Assembly: GCA_958352815.1 (NCBI GenBank)
Contig: CATWQA010000009.1
Span: 7,192-71,191 of the forward strand
DNA: 64,000 nt
Source of the DNA: an uncultured Eubacteriales bacterium
Lineage (GTDB): Bacteria > Bacillota > Clostridia > Monoglobales > Monoglobaceae
Direction: 5' to 3'
Numbering within the stretch: the stretch's first letter is position 1; every line of letters starts with the position of its first letter. Of the stretch, positions 25,256 to 33,707 are shown in pieces. The position numbers were made by a program, and so were the translations under genes. The notes beneath the pieces were generated by a model. The model was not told the DNA's origin and did no database searches. It saw nothing but the letters and a program-made list of their open reading frames with translations.

Positions 25256-25879
25256 ATGCCTACAGTAGACGTTTATAATGCTGACGGTAAGGTAGTCGGC
25301 ACAATGGATTTGAATGAGAGCGTGTTTGGCGCTGAGGTAAACAAAAGCGTTATGCACGAAGTGGTTGTAAATTACCTGGCAAATCAGAGACAGGGCACAC
25401 AGTCAACTCTCACACGTACCGAGGTTCGCGGCGGCGGAATTAAGCCCTGGAGACAGAAGGGTACGGGCAGAGCAAGACAGGGTAGTATCCGTGCTCCCCA
25501 GTGGGTTGGCGGCGGAGTTGCCATCGGCCCCAAGCCCAGAGATTACAGCTACAGAGTTAATAAGAAGGTAAGACAGCTTGCTCTTAAATCTGCTTTATCT
25601 TCAAAGGTTGAGGAAAGCGAGCTTATCGTTCTTGACGCTCTTGAGTGCAAGGAGTTCAAGACAAAGCAGATCGTTGATTTGCTTGCAAAGCTGAATGTTA
25701 CGGAGAAGGCTCTCATAGTTCTTCCGGAGAACGACAAGAAGGTTGTTAATTCCGCAAGAAACATCAGGGGCGTTGATACGACATTTGTGGGAGCTATTAA
25801 CACCTATGAGGTGCTTAATCACACAAAGTGCATCATCTTAAAGGATGCGGTTACAAAGCTTGAGGAGGTGTACGCATAA
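25256..25879 (+). CDS. rplD: 50S ribosomal protein L4
   Basis: 207 residues with the extended loop TEVRGGGIKPWRQKGTGRAR and GPKPRDYSYRVNKK, typical of L4/L1e. L4 lines the exit tunnel and is the feedback regulator of this operon in E. coli. Its stop overlaps the rplW start by one base (TAATG), so translation is coupled. Confidence 0.98.
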   Translation: MPTVDVYNADGKVVGTMDLNESVFGAEVNKSVMHEVVVNYLANQRQGTQSTLTRTEVRGGGIKPWRQKGTGRARQGSIRAPQWVGGGVAIGPKPRDYSYRVNKKVRQLALKSALSSKVEESELIVLDALECKEFKTKQIVDLLAKLNVTEKALIVLPENDKKVVNSARNIRGVDTTFVGAINTYEVLNHTKCIILKDAVTKLEEVYA

Positions 25880-26163
25880 TGGTAGCACACGATATTATTA
25901 TAAAGCCTATCATAACCGAAAAGAGTATGGATCAGGTTGCGGACAAGAAGTACACATTTCAGGTTGCTAAGAATGCAAACAAAATTGAAATAAAGAAGGC
26001 CGTTGAGGAAATCTTCAAGGTTGAGGTTGCCAAGGTTACAACAATTAACTACAGCGGCAAGCCCAAGAGACAGGGCGTTTTTGTCGGTAAGAGAGCAGAC
26101 TGGAAGAAGGCTGTTGTTAAGCTTACCGATTCCAGCAAAACAATCGAGCTGTTTGAGGCGTAA
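25879..26163 (+). CDS. rplW: 50S ribosomal protein L23
   Basis: 94 residues. IIIKPIITEKSMDQ at the start and YTFQVAKNANKIEIKKAVEEIF are L23 signatures. It lies at the tunnel exit and docks trigger factor and SRP. Confidence 0.98.
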   Translation: MVAHDIIIKPIITEKSMDQVADKKYTFQVAKNANKIEIKKAVEEIFKVEVAKVTTINYSGKPKRQGVFVGKRADWKKAVVKLTDSSKTIELFEA

Positions 26164-26203
26164 GCCCGAACCTTTAAATTTTGCAGATAAGGAGATATAG
26201 AAA

Positions 26204-27037
26204 ATGGGTATAAAAAAATATAATCCTACTACACCTTCGCTGCGCCAGATGACATGTTCCACTTTTGAGGAGATTGACAAGGTGGCTCCCGAGAAGTCAC
26301 TGCTCCGTCCCCTCCACAGCAAGGCAGGACGTAATTCTTACGGTAGAATTACTGTCAGACATCGCGGCGGCGGTACAAAGAGAAAGTACAGAGTTATAGA
26401 CTTTAAGAGAAACAAGGACGGAATGCCGGCAACTGTTCAGTCAATCGAGTACGATCCTAACAGATCGGCAAACATTGCTCTGCTTCAGTATGAGGACGGC
26501 GTTAAGACTTACATCATCGCTCCCGTCGGTCTTAAGAAGGGCGACGTGGTTGTATCAGGCGAGGGCGCTGACATTAAGCCCGGTAACGCAATGGAGCTTA
26601 AGGACATTCCCGTCGGTACAATGATTTACAACATCGAGCTTAACCCCGGAAAGGGCGGCCAGATGGTAAGAAGCGCAGGTAACACAGCGCAGCTCATGGC
26701 AAAGGAAAACGGTTATGCGCAGGTTAGACTGCCAAGCGGCGAGGTTAGAATGGTTAGACTTAACTGCCGTGCAACAATCGGTCAGGTTGGTAACGCTGAT
26801 TACGAGAACATCAACCTGGGTAAGGCAGGCAGAAAGCGTCACATGGGTTGGAGACCTACCGTTCGAGGCGTAGTTATGAATCCTAACGACCATCCCCACG
26901 GCGGTGGTGAAGGTAAGTCGCCTATCGGTATGCCGAGCCCTGTAACTCCCTGGGGTAAGCCTACTCTGGGTTATAAGACAAGAAACAAGAAGAAGGCCTC
27001 TAACAAGTTTATTGTTAAGAGACGTAACGCTAAATAA
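26204..27037 (+). CDS. rplB: 50S ribosomal protein L2
   Basis: 277 residues. The conserved RHRGGGTKRKYRVIDFKR near 68 and the C-terminal MNPNDHPHGGGEGKSPIG loop, containing the His needed near the peptidyl transferase centre, identify L2. Ribosome site AAGGAGATATAG. Confidence 0.98.
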   Translation: MGIKKYNPTTPSLRQMTCSTFEEIDKVAPEKSLLRPLHSKAGRNSYGRITVRHRGGGTKRKYRVIDFKRNKDGMPATVQSIEYDPNRSANIALLQYEDGVKTYIIAPVGLKKGDVVVSGEGADIKPGNAMELKDIPVGTMIYNIELNPGKGGQMVRSAGNTAQLMAKENGYAQVRLPSGEVRMVRLNCRATIGQVGNADYENINLGKAGRKRHMGWRPTVRGVVMNPNDHPHGGGEGKSPIGMPSPVTPWGKPTLGYKTRNKKKASNKFIVKRRNAK

Positions 27038-27051
27038 GGAGGGAATATAAA

Positions 27052-27324
27052 ATGGGCAGAAGTGTTAAAAAGGGACCTTTCGTTGATCAGAAGCTCCTTG
27101 CAAGAATTGTTGCAATGAACGAGAAGAACGAAAAGAACGTACTCAAGACTTGGTCAAGAGCTTCCACAATATTCCCTGAAATGGTTGGACACACCATAGC
27201 AGTGTATGATGGAAGAAAGCATGTTCCCGTATACGTAAGCGAGGACATGGTTGGTCATAAGCTGGGCGAGTTTGCTCCCACAAGAACCTACAGAGGTCAT
27301 GCCGGAGCAAAGACAACAGGCTAA
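27052..27324 (+). CDS. rpsS: 30S ribosomal protein S19
   Basis: 90 residues, MGRSVKKGPFVDQKLL at the start and YVSEDMVGHKLGEFAPTRTY toward the end. Slightly shorter than the common 92-93. It binds S13 in the 30S head. Confidence 0.98.
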   Translation: MGRSVKKGPFVDQKLLARIVAMNEKNEKNVLKTWSRASTIFPEMVGHTIAVYDGRKHVPVYVSEDMVGHKLGEFAPTRTYRGHAGAKTTG

Positions 27325-27392
27325 GCAATAGCCGTAAATCGAAATTAAGTCCGGATTTATCCGGTGAATAGTATTGAAAGGAGCCATACAGA

Positions 27393-27728
27393 ATGGAAGC
27401 AGTAGCAAAGGTTACTCATGTACGTATTGCACCTCGCAAGGTTCGCATAGTTATTGATTTGATCAGAAACAAGTCAGTCGGCGAAGCAATCGGTATTTTA
27501 AAGAATACCCCGAAGGCTGCAAGCCCTGTTGTTGAGAAGCTTTTAAACTCCGCGATTGCCAATGCTGAGAACAACCATCAGATGGATGTTGAGAAGCTGT
27601 ACGTTTCGGAAGTTTATGCCGATCAGGGACCGACGCTCAAGAGAATTCAAGCAAGAGCGCAGGGCCGTGCATTCAGAATTAATAAGAAAACAAGTCATAT
27701 AACAATAAAACTTCGGGAGAAGGAATAA
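27393..27728 (+). CDS. rplV: 50S ribosomal protein L22
   Basis: 111 residues. VRIAPRKVRIVIDLIR near the start and the beta-hairpin GPTLKRIQARAQGRAFRI, which projects into the tunnel, are diagnostic. An AAAGGAGCCATACAG site precedes the ATG. Confidence 0.98.
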   Translation: MEAVAKVTHVRIAPRKVRIVIDLIRNKSVGEAIGILKNTPKAASPVVEKLLNSAIANAENNHQMDVEKLYVSEVYADQGPTLKRIQARAQGRAFRINKKTSHITIKLREKE

Positions 27729-27745
27729 GATAGGAGGACAAAAGC

Positions 27746-28474
27746 ATGGGTCAGAAAGTTAATCCGCATGGTCTCAGAGTTGGTATCATTAAGGACTGGG
27801 ATTCACGTTGGTTTGCGGGAAAAAAGGACTTCGGCGACAGCCTCGTTGAGGACTATAACCTCAGAGTCTTCTTGAAAAAGAAGTTATTCCAGGCCGGAGT
27901 TTCAAAGATAGAAATTGAGAAGTTTGCAAACAAGGTTCGTATTTCAATTCATGCAGGCAAGCCCGGTATTGTTATCGGTAAGGGCGGCAGCGAGATTGAA
28001 AAGCTGAAGAAAGAACTGGAAAAGATGACGGGCAAGACAATCATCTTAAACGTTATCGAGGTTAAGAGCCCTGATTTGGACGCTCAGCTTGTTGCTGAGA
28101 ACATCGCTTCACAGCTTGAGAGACGTATCTCTTTCAGAAAGGCAATGAAGCAGTGCATGGGCAGAGCTATGAAGCTCGGCGCAAAGGGTATTAAGACACA
28201 GGTTGCCGGCCGTGTGGGCGGCGCCGAAATCGCTCGTACAGAGCACTACCACGAGGGTACAATTCCTCTCCAGACATTAAGAGCGGACATTGACTACGGT
28301 TTTGCCGAGGCTAACACAACATACGGCAAGATCGGCGTTAAGGTTTGGATATACAAGGGCGAGGTTCTGGCTGACAAGGGCGCTCGCACTCAGGAAAGAT
28401 CTAACAGACCGAGAAGATCGGATGCTCCTAAGAGACAGCAGAGAGGTGCAGGTCAGAGAGGAGGCAAAAGATAA
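27746..28474 (+). CDS. rpsC: 30S ribosomal protein S3
   Basis: 242 residues beginning GQKVNPHGLRVGI, with the type-II KH loop GKPGIVIGKGGSEI near 70-83 and the C domain RVGGAEIARTEHYHEGTIPL. The basic tail (RPRRSDAPKRQQRGAGQRGG) is lineage-specific in length. The stop overlaps rplP by one base. Confidence 0.98.
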   Translation: MGQKVNPHGLRVGIIKDWDSRWFAGKKDFGDSLVEDYNLRVFLKKKLFQAGVSKIEIEKFANKVRISIHAGKPGIVIGKGGSEIEKLKKELEKMTGKTIILNVIEVKSPDLDAQLVAENIASQLERRISFRKAMKQCMGRAMKLGAKGIKTQVAGRVGGAEIARTEHYHEGTIPLQTLRADIDYGFAEANTTYGKIGVKVWIYKGEVLADKGARTQERSNRPRRSDAPKRQQRGAGQRGGKR

Positions 28475-28905
28475 TGTTATCCCCAAAGAGAGTTAAGTAC
28501 AGAAGAGTTCACCGCGGACGTATGAAGGGTACAGCTCACCGCGGAAATAAGGTCGTATACGGAGAGTTCGGACTCCAGGCCCTCAGCCCCGCTTGGGTAA
28601 CAAGCAACCAGATTGAGGCTGCCCGTGTCGCTATGACGCGTTACACAAAGAGAGGCGGTAAGGTTTGGATAAAGATTTTCCCGGACAAGAGCGTAACAAA
28701 GAAGCCCGCCGAAACTCGTATGGGTAAAGGTAAGGGCGCACCGGAGTACTGGGTAGCAGTAGTTAAGCCGGGCAGAGTTATGTTCGAAATCGGCGGTGTA
28801 TCGGAGGAGGTTGCACGCGAGGCGCTCCGTCTTGCTATGCACAAGCTTCCCATGAAGTGTAAGTTTGTCAGAAAAGCTGACCAAGAAACGGAAGGTGATA
28901 GTTAA
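28474..28905 (+). CDS. rplP: 50S ribosomal protein L16
   Basis: 143 residues. It begins MLSPKRVKYRRVHRGRMKG and contains GKGKGAPEYWVAVVKPGR, both typical. L16 organises the A-site region. Overlaps rpsC and rpmC by one base on each side. Confidence 0.98.
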   Translation: MLSPKRVKYRRVHRGRMKGTAHRGNKVVYGEFGLQALSPAWVTSNQIEAARVAMTRYTKRGGKVWIKIFPDKSVTKKPAETRMGKGKGAPEYWVAVVKPGRVMFEIGGVSEEVAREALRLAMHKLPMKCKFVRKADQETEGDS

Positions 28906-29117
28906 TGAAAATAAATGAGATAAGAGACCTTTCAACGCAAGAGCTTGAAGATAAGGTTCAAGACTTAAAAGAAGAGCTTTTTAACCTTCGTTTTCAAAAC
29001 GCTACCAGCCAGCTCGACAATCCTAAGAGAATGGTTAGCGTAAAGAGAGAAATCGCAAGGTGCAAGACTGTTTTAAAAGAAAAAGAACTCGGCTTGAATT
29101 CAAACATTAATGCGTAG
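28905..29117 (+). CDS. rpmC: 50S ribosomal protein L29
   Basis: 70 residues, two-helix L29 with ELEDKVQDLKEELFNLRFQ and SVKREIARCKTVLKEKE. Starts on the last base of the rplP stop codon. Confidence 0.97.
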   Translation: MKINEIRDLSTQELEDKVQDLKEELFNLRFQNATSQLDNPKRMVSVKREIARCKTVLKEKELGLNSNINA

Positions 29118-29130
29118 GAGGTGCAGATAG

Positions 29131-29388
29131 ATGGAAGAGCGTAATTACCGTAAGACTCGTATCGGCGAAGTTGTAAGCGATAAGATGGATAAGACGATTG
29201 TAGTTGCAATCAAGGAAAACGAGAAGCACCCGCTTTACGGCAAGGTAATGAAGAGAACCTATAAGCTCAAGGCTCATGATGAGAACAACACATGCGGCAT
29301 CGGCGACAAGGTTAAGGTTATGGAGACAAGACCTCTTTCAAAGGATAAGAGATGGAGACTTGTTGAAATAGTTGAGAAGGCTAAATAA
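29131..29388 (+). CDS. rpsQ: 30S ribosomal protein S17
   Basis: 85 residues, an OB-fold protein with GEVVSDKMDKTIVVAIKE and the late GDKVKVMETRPLSKDKRWRL motif. Confidence 0.97.
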   Translation: MEERNYRKTRIGEVVSDKMDKTIVVAIKENEKHPLYGKVMKRTYKLKAHDENNTCGIGDKVKVMETRPLSKDKRWRLVEIVEKAK

Positions 29389-29419
29389 GATTTGGTAATA
29401 GAATAGGAGGAATTCCGTT

Positions 29420-29788
29420 ATGGTACAACAGCAAACTATATTAAAGGTTGCTGATAACAGCGGAGCTAAGGAAATCCTTTGTATCCGTGTTATGGGCGGT
29501 TCTTTCAGACGTTACGGAAATATCGGCGACGTTATCATCGGTTCTGTTAAAAAAGCAACGCCCGGCGGCGGTGTTAAGAAGGGTGACGTTGTTAAGGCCG
29601 TAATCGTCCGCACAAAGAACGGTATTAAGAGAAATGACGGTTCAAAAATCAGATTTGATGAAAACGCAGCTGTTTTAATCAGAGATGACAAGACCCCGAG
29701 AGGTACTCGTATATTCGGCCCTGTTGCAAGAGAGCTGAGAGAGAAAGAATATATGAAGATTTTGTCATTGGCACCTGAGGTGCTCTAA
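29420..29788 (+). CDS. rplN: 50S ribosomal protein L14
   Basis: 122 residues. MVQQQTILKVADNSGAKEI and RDDKTPRGTRIFGPVARELR are L14 signatures. It lies at the subunit interface. Confidence 0.98.
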   Translation: MVQQQTILKVADNSGAKEILCIRVMGGSFRRYGNIGDVIIGSVKKATPGGGVKKGDVVKAVIVRTKNGIKRNDGSKIRFDENAAVLIRDDKTPRGTRIFGPVARELREKEYMKILSLAPEVL

Positions 29789-29889
29789 GCTGCGGCTTAA
29801 ATTAAAAGGGATTTAGGGCTTAAATTTATATAAAACCGGGGCGGCGGCTCCGGCGCAGAGAATGAGAAAATCAAAATAGGAGGAATACG

Positions 29890-30210
29890 ATGTCTATTAA
29901 GATGCATGTCAAGACCGGCGACGAAGTAATCGTCAGAAGCGGTAAAGACAAGGGCAAAAAGGGCAAGGTTTTATCTGTAAACAAAGATAAGGGCACCGTC
30001 GTTGTCGAAGGCGTTTCAATGGCTACAAAGCACAAGAAGCCCCGCAGAATGGGCGAGACCGGCGGTATTATCAAGCAGGAAACTCCGATTTATGCCTGCA
30101 AGGTTATGCATGTTTGCGACAAGTGCGGAGCTCCCACAAGAATAGGACGTAAAATTCTTGAAGACGGCACACACGTTCGTTACTGCAAGAAGTGCGGAGA
30201 AACATTTTAA
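29890..30210 (+). CDS. rplX: 50S ribosomal protein L24 with zinc ribbon
   Basis: 106 residues. The KOW motif GDEVIVRSGKDKGKKGKVL lies near residue 8. The tail carries CDKCGAPTR and YCKKCG, a four-Cys zinc-ribbon-like extension found in some lineages. L24 is an early assembly initiator. A 101-base gap before it holds a CCGG-rich hairpin. Confidence 0.97.
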   Translation: MSIKMHVKTGDEVIVRSGKDKGKKGKVLSVNKDKGTVVVEGVSMATKHKKPRRMGETGGIIKQETPIYACKVMHVCDKCGAPTRIGRKILEDGTHVRYCKKCGETF

Positions 30211-30241
30211 CCTTATATTAAGGAAGGAGGTAAGAGTATAG

Positions 30242-30778
30242 ATGAAACTCGAAGAGAGATATAATAAAGAGATTAAAGACGCTATGATGGCAAAGTTTAA
30301 CTACAAGAGCGTGATGGAAATCCCCAAGCTGGTTAAGGTTGTTATCAACATGGGCGTCAGCGACGCAAGAGAGAACTCAAAGGCTTGCGAAAGCGCAGCT
30401 GCCGACCTTGCAATCATCACAGGTCAGAAGCCTATTATCACAAAGGCAAGAAAGTCCGTTGCTACCTTTAAGGTTAGAGAGGGCATGAACCTGGGCTGTA
30501 AGGTTACGCTGAGAAGATCACGTATGTACGAGTTTGTTGACAGACTGTTTAACGCAGCTCTCCCCCGCGTACGTGACTTCAGAGGTATTAACCCCAACTC
30601 GTTTGACGGCAGAGGCAATTACAACTTTGGTATCAAAGAGCAGCTTATCTTCCCTGAGATTGAGTATGATAAGATTGATAAGCTCAGAGGAATGGATATA
30701 ACGTTTGTTACAACAGCGGCGACCGATGAGGAAGCAAAAGAGCTTCTCACCCTTATGGGAGCACCGTTCACAAAATAA
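30242..30778 (+). CDS. rplE: 50S ribosomal protein L5
   Basis: 178 residues. PKLVKVVINMGVSDA near residue 25 and the RGINPNSFDGRGNYNFGIKEQ stretch (partly LSR-type loop) are diagnostic. L5 binds 5S rRNA. The ribosome site is GGAGGTAAGAGTATAG. Confidence 0.98.
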   Translation: MKLEERYNKEIKDAMMAKFNYKSVMEIPKLVKVVINMGVSDARENSKACESAAADLAIITGQKPIITKARKSVATFKVREGMNLGCKVTLRRSRMYEFVDRLFNAALPRVRDFRGINPNSFDGRGNYNFGIKEQLIFPEIEYDKIDKLRGMDITFVTTAATDEEAKELLTLMGAPFTK

Positions 30779-30811
30779 TACCGAACAAGCGGATAAGGAG
30801 GATAAAAGCTT

Positions 30812-30997
30812 ATGGCTAGAAAGTCAATGGTTATTAAGCAACAGAAAAAGCAGAAGTATTCTACTCGCGAATACAACAGATGTAAGATTTGCGGCAGACC
30901 CCATGCATATCTGCGCAAATTCGGTATTTGCAGAATTTGCTTCCGTGAGCTTGCTTATAAGGGCCAGATTCCGGGCGTAAAGAAAGCTTCATGGTAA
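30812..30997 (+). CDS. rpsN: 30S ribosomal protein S14, zinc (type Z) form
   Basis: 61 residues with CKICGRPHAYLRKFGICRIC, the paired CxxC zinc site of the short S14. No zinc-free S14 copy is in the window. Confidence 0.97.
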   Translation: MARKSMVIKQQKKQKYSTREYNRCKICGRPHAYLRKFGICRICFRELAYKGQIPGVKKASW

Positions 30998-31108
30998 GCC
31001 GGTAAAACTAACAGAGAATACAATCATGATGTGAGATAAGGTGGTCTTTGATATAGAGACGGAAAACCAAACCAATCTCAAAATCCGATAAAAAGGAGGT
31101 AAGTCTAA

Positions 31109-31507
31109 ATGCATATTACAGATCCTATAGCAGATATGCTCACCAGAATCAGAAATGCTAACAATGCAAGACATGAATCAGTTGATATTCCCGCTTCCAA
31201 GATGAAGAAGTCAATCGCGGATATATTGGTTCGTGAGGGATATGTTAAGAGTGCCGAGGTTATTGACGACGGCATTCAGGGTATCATCCGTATCACTCTC
31301 AAGTATGCGGAGAACAAACAGAAGGTTTTAACAGGATTAAAGAGGGTTTCAAAGCCCGGTCTGAGATCCTATGCGTCAAAGGATGAGCTGCCCAGAGTTT
31401 TAAAGGGCTTGGGTATCGCCATTATTTCAACATCCAAGGGCGTTATGACAGACAAGGAAGCACGTCAGCAGAACGTTGGCGGCGAAGTACTGGCATTCAT
31501 TTGGTAG
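31109..31507 (+). CDS. rpsH: 30S ribosomal protein S8
   Basis: 132 residues. It begins ITDPIADMLTRIRNAN and ends ISTSKGVMTDKEARQQNVGG, both S8 signatures. S8 represses the spc operon in E. coli. The 111-base gap before it might hold a regulatory site, but none is recognised. Confidence 0.98.
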   Translation: MHITDPIADMLTRIRNANNARHESVDIPASKMKKSIADILVREGYVKSAEVIDDGIQGIIRITLKYAENKQKVLTGLKRVSKPGLRSYASKDELPRVLKGLGIAIISTSKGVMTDKEARQQNVGGEVLAFIW

Positions 31508-31523
31508 AAAGGAGGAGAATTCA

Positions 31524-32069
31524 TTGTCACGTATTGGAAATATGCCGATTACGGTTCCCGCAGGTGTTACTGTAACAATCGGCGCAAACAATGAAGTTAC
31601 CGTTAAGGGTCCCAAGGGAGAACTGGTACAGTCTCTTCCCCAGGACATTATTATTGAGCAAAACGGTGACACGATTGACGTAAAGCGTCCGTCGGAAAAC
31701 AAAAAGCATAAGTCGCTTCACGGACTGACACGTTCTCTTCTGAACAACATGATTGTCGGCACAAGTGAGGGATTTAAGAAAGAACTGGAAATCAACGGTG
31801 TTGGTTACAGAGCGGCAAAGCAGGGTAAAAAGCTTGTTATGAACCTGGGCTATTCACACCAGGTTGAGATGGAAGAAATTGACGGCATCACAATCGACGT
31901 ACCCCAGCCCAACCAGATCGTTATTTCGGGCCCCGATAAGCAGAAGGTCGGTCAGTTTGCGGCCGAGGTCAGAGAGAAGAGACCTCCCGAGCCGTATAAG
32001 GGCAAGGGAATTAAGTACGTTGATGAGCGCATCATACGTAAGGAAGGTAAGACCGGTTCTAAGAAGTAA
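31524..32069 (+). CDS. rplF: 50S ribosomal protein L6
   Basis: 181 residues from TTG at 31524, preceded by AAAGGAGGAGAATTCA. An upstream ATG at 31476 overlaps rpsH and gives an unnatural extension. SRIGNMPITVPAGV and the C-terminal GPDKQKVGQFAAEVR...KGKGIKYVDE are typical. Confidence 0.97.
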   Translation: MSRIGNMPITVPAGVTVTIGANNEVTVKGPKGELVQSLPQDIIIEQNGDTIDVKRPSENKKHKSLHGLTRSLLNNMIVGTSEGFKKELEINGVGYRAAKQGKKLVMNLGYSHQVEMEEIDGITIDVPQPNQIVISGPDKQKVGQFAAEVREKRPPEPYKGKGIKYVDERIIRKEGKTGSKK

Positions 32070-32094
32070 TTAGACGCTTGGAGGTGCAATTTTA

Positions 32095-32457
32095 ATGATT
32101 AAGAAGGAAAGCAGTAATGTGGCAAGACTTGCAAGACATGCAAGGGTTCGCAAAAAGATTTCAGGTACTCCTGAGCGTCCCAGACTGTGCGTGTTCAGAA
32201 GTCTTAAGAATATCTACGCTCAGGTTATAGACGATACAACCGGAACAACTCTGGCGGCTGCATCTTCACTGGACGCAGACCTTAAAGAGAACTACGGCGG
32301 AAACAAGGAAGCCGCAAAGGCTGTAGGCGAGGCTGTTGCCAAAAAGGCAATCGCCGCAGGTATTACAGAGGTTGTATTTGACAGAGGCGGATATGTATAT
32401 CACGGCAGAGTTGCAGAACTCGCCGCAGGCGCTCGTGAAGGCGGCCTGAAGTTTTAA
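32095..32457 (+). CDS. rplR: 50S ribosomal protein L18
   Basis: 120 residues. RPRLCVFRSLKNIYAQVIDD and FDRGGYVYHGRVAELAAGAR are L18 hallmarks. It binds 5S rRNA with L5. Confidence 0.98.
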   Translation: MIKKESSNVARLARHARVRKKISGTPERPRLCVFRSLKNIYAQVIDDTTGTTLAAASSLDADLKENYGGNKEAAKAVGEAVAKKAIAAGITEVVFDRGGYVYHGRVAELAAGAREGGLKF

Positions 32458-32485
32458 CAGAGACAAGAAAGAGGTGAAACGATAA

Positions 32486-33016
32486 ATGGCAGAAAAGGGC
32501 GAAAGAACCAAGAAGCAGGAGCGTATTGACGCTGACGTGCTTGAGTTGGAAGAAAAAGTTGTTTTCTTAAACCGTGTTGCTAAGGTTGTAAAGGGTGGTA
32601 GAAACTTCAGATTTAGCGCTTTGGTAGTAGTCGGCGACCGTAACGGTCATGTTGGCTGCGGAATGGGTAAGGCTGCTGAAATTCCCGACGCTATCCGTAA
32701 GGGAATTGACGACGCGAAGAAGAATATGGTTACCGTTCCCTTGGTAGAAACTACAATACCCCATGAGATTATCGGTGAGTTCGGAGCAGGAAGAGTTCTT
32801 CTCAAGCCGGCTTCACAGGGTACCGGAGTTATTGCCGGCGGTCCTGCCCGTGCAGTCCTTGAGCTTGCGGGTATTAAAGATATCAGAACAAAGTGCTTGC
32901 GCAGTAACAACCCCAAGAATGTTGTTGCCGCAACAATCGAAGGTCTGGCTTCACTGAAGAGTCTCGAAGAGGTTGCAAGACTGAGAGGCAAGAAGCCTGA
33001 GGAAATCTGGGGCTAA
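32486..33016 (+). CDS. rpsE: 30S ribosomal protein S5
   Basis: 176 residues. The double-stranded RNA-binding fold appears as LNRVAKVVKGGRNFRFSALV, and GRVLLKPASQGTGVIAGG lies later. S5 helps translational accuracy. The N-terminal 20 residues are charged and variable. Confidence 0.98.
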   Translation: MAEKGERTKKQERIDADVLELEEKVVFLNRVAKVVKGGRNFRFSALVVVGDRNGHVGCGMGKAAEIPDAIRKGIDDAKKNMVTVPLVETTIPHEIIGEFGAGRVLLKPASQGTGVIAGGPARAVLELAGIKDIRTKCLRSNNPKNVVAATIEGLASLKSLEEVARLRGKKPEEIWG

Positions 33017-33046
33017 TTAAAGCTTAAAAGACAGGAGGAAATATCC

Positions 33047-33226
33047 TTGGCTAATACAATTAAAGTAACTTTAACCAAGAGCACCATCGGTGCTAAACCC
33101 GACCAGGTTGCCACAGTTAAGGCGCTTGGTCTCAGAAAGCTGCATCAGACAGTTGAACAGCCTGATAATCCTCAGATCAGAGGAATGATTTTCAAGGTAA
33201 AGCATCTTGTTACTGTAGCTGAATAA
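33047..33226 (+). CDS. rpmD: 50S ribosomal protein L30
   Basis: A short gene starting at TTG 33047 behind ACAGGAGGAAATATCC encodes 59 residues. ANTIKVTLTKSTIGAKPDQV, then a KALGLRKLHQTVE block, and the IRGMIFKVKHLVTV end match bacterial L30. Confidence 0.95.
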   Translation: MANTIKVTLTKSTIGAKPDQVATVKALGLRKLHQTVEQPDNPQIRGMIFKVKHLVTVAE

Positions 33227-33264
33227 TAAACTTATTTTTGATAAAAAAGGAGGAGGTGGACTCA

Positions 33265-33705
33265 ATGAAACTTCATGAATTATCTCCGAGCGAAGGCGCG
33301 AAGAAGAAGGCTTTCAGAGTCGGCAGAGGTCACGGAAGCGGCAACGGTAAGACATCAGGCAGAGGTCAGAAGGGCCAGAAAGCTCGTAGCGGCGGCGGCG
33401 TTCGTCCCGGCTTCGAGGGCGGACAGATGCCTATTTACAGAAGACTGCCCAAGCGTGGTTTTACAAATATTTTTGCAAAGAAGTACACTTCGATTAACGT
33501 TGAGGATCTTAACAAGTTTGATAACGGAACAGAGGTTACGGCTGAGCTCTTGAAGGAGAGCGGAGTTATCAAGAAGATTAACGACGGTATTGTAATTTTG
33601 GGTCGTGGAGACCTTGAGAAGAAGCTCACGATTAAGGCTAAGAGATTTAGCAAGAGCGCAGAAGAAAAGATTAACGCGGCAGGCGGAAAGGCTGAGGTGA
33701 TCTAA
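33265..33705 (+). CDS. rplO: 50S ribosomal protein L15
   Basis: 146 residues from the ATG behind AGGAGGAGGTGGACTCA. KLHELSPSEGAKKKAFRVGR at the start and the Gly-rich GRGQKGQKARSGGGVRPGFE are diagnostic. Confidence 0.97.
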   Translation: MKLHELSPSEGAKKKAFRVGRGHGSGNGKTSGRGQKGQKARSGGGVRPGFEGGQMPIYRRLPKRGFTNIFAKKYTSINVEDLNKFDNGTEVTAELLKESGVIKKINDGIVILGRGDLEKKLTIKAKRFSKSAEEKINAAGGKAEVI

Positions 33706-33707
33706 CC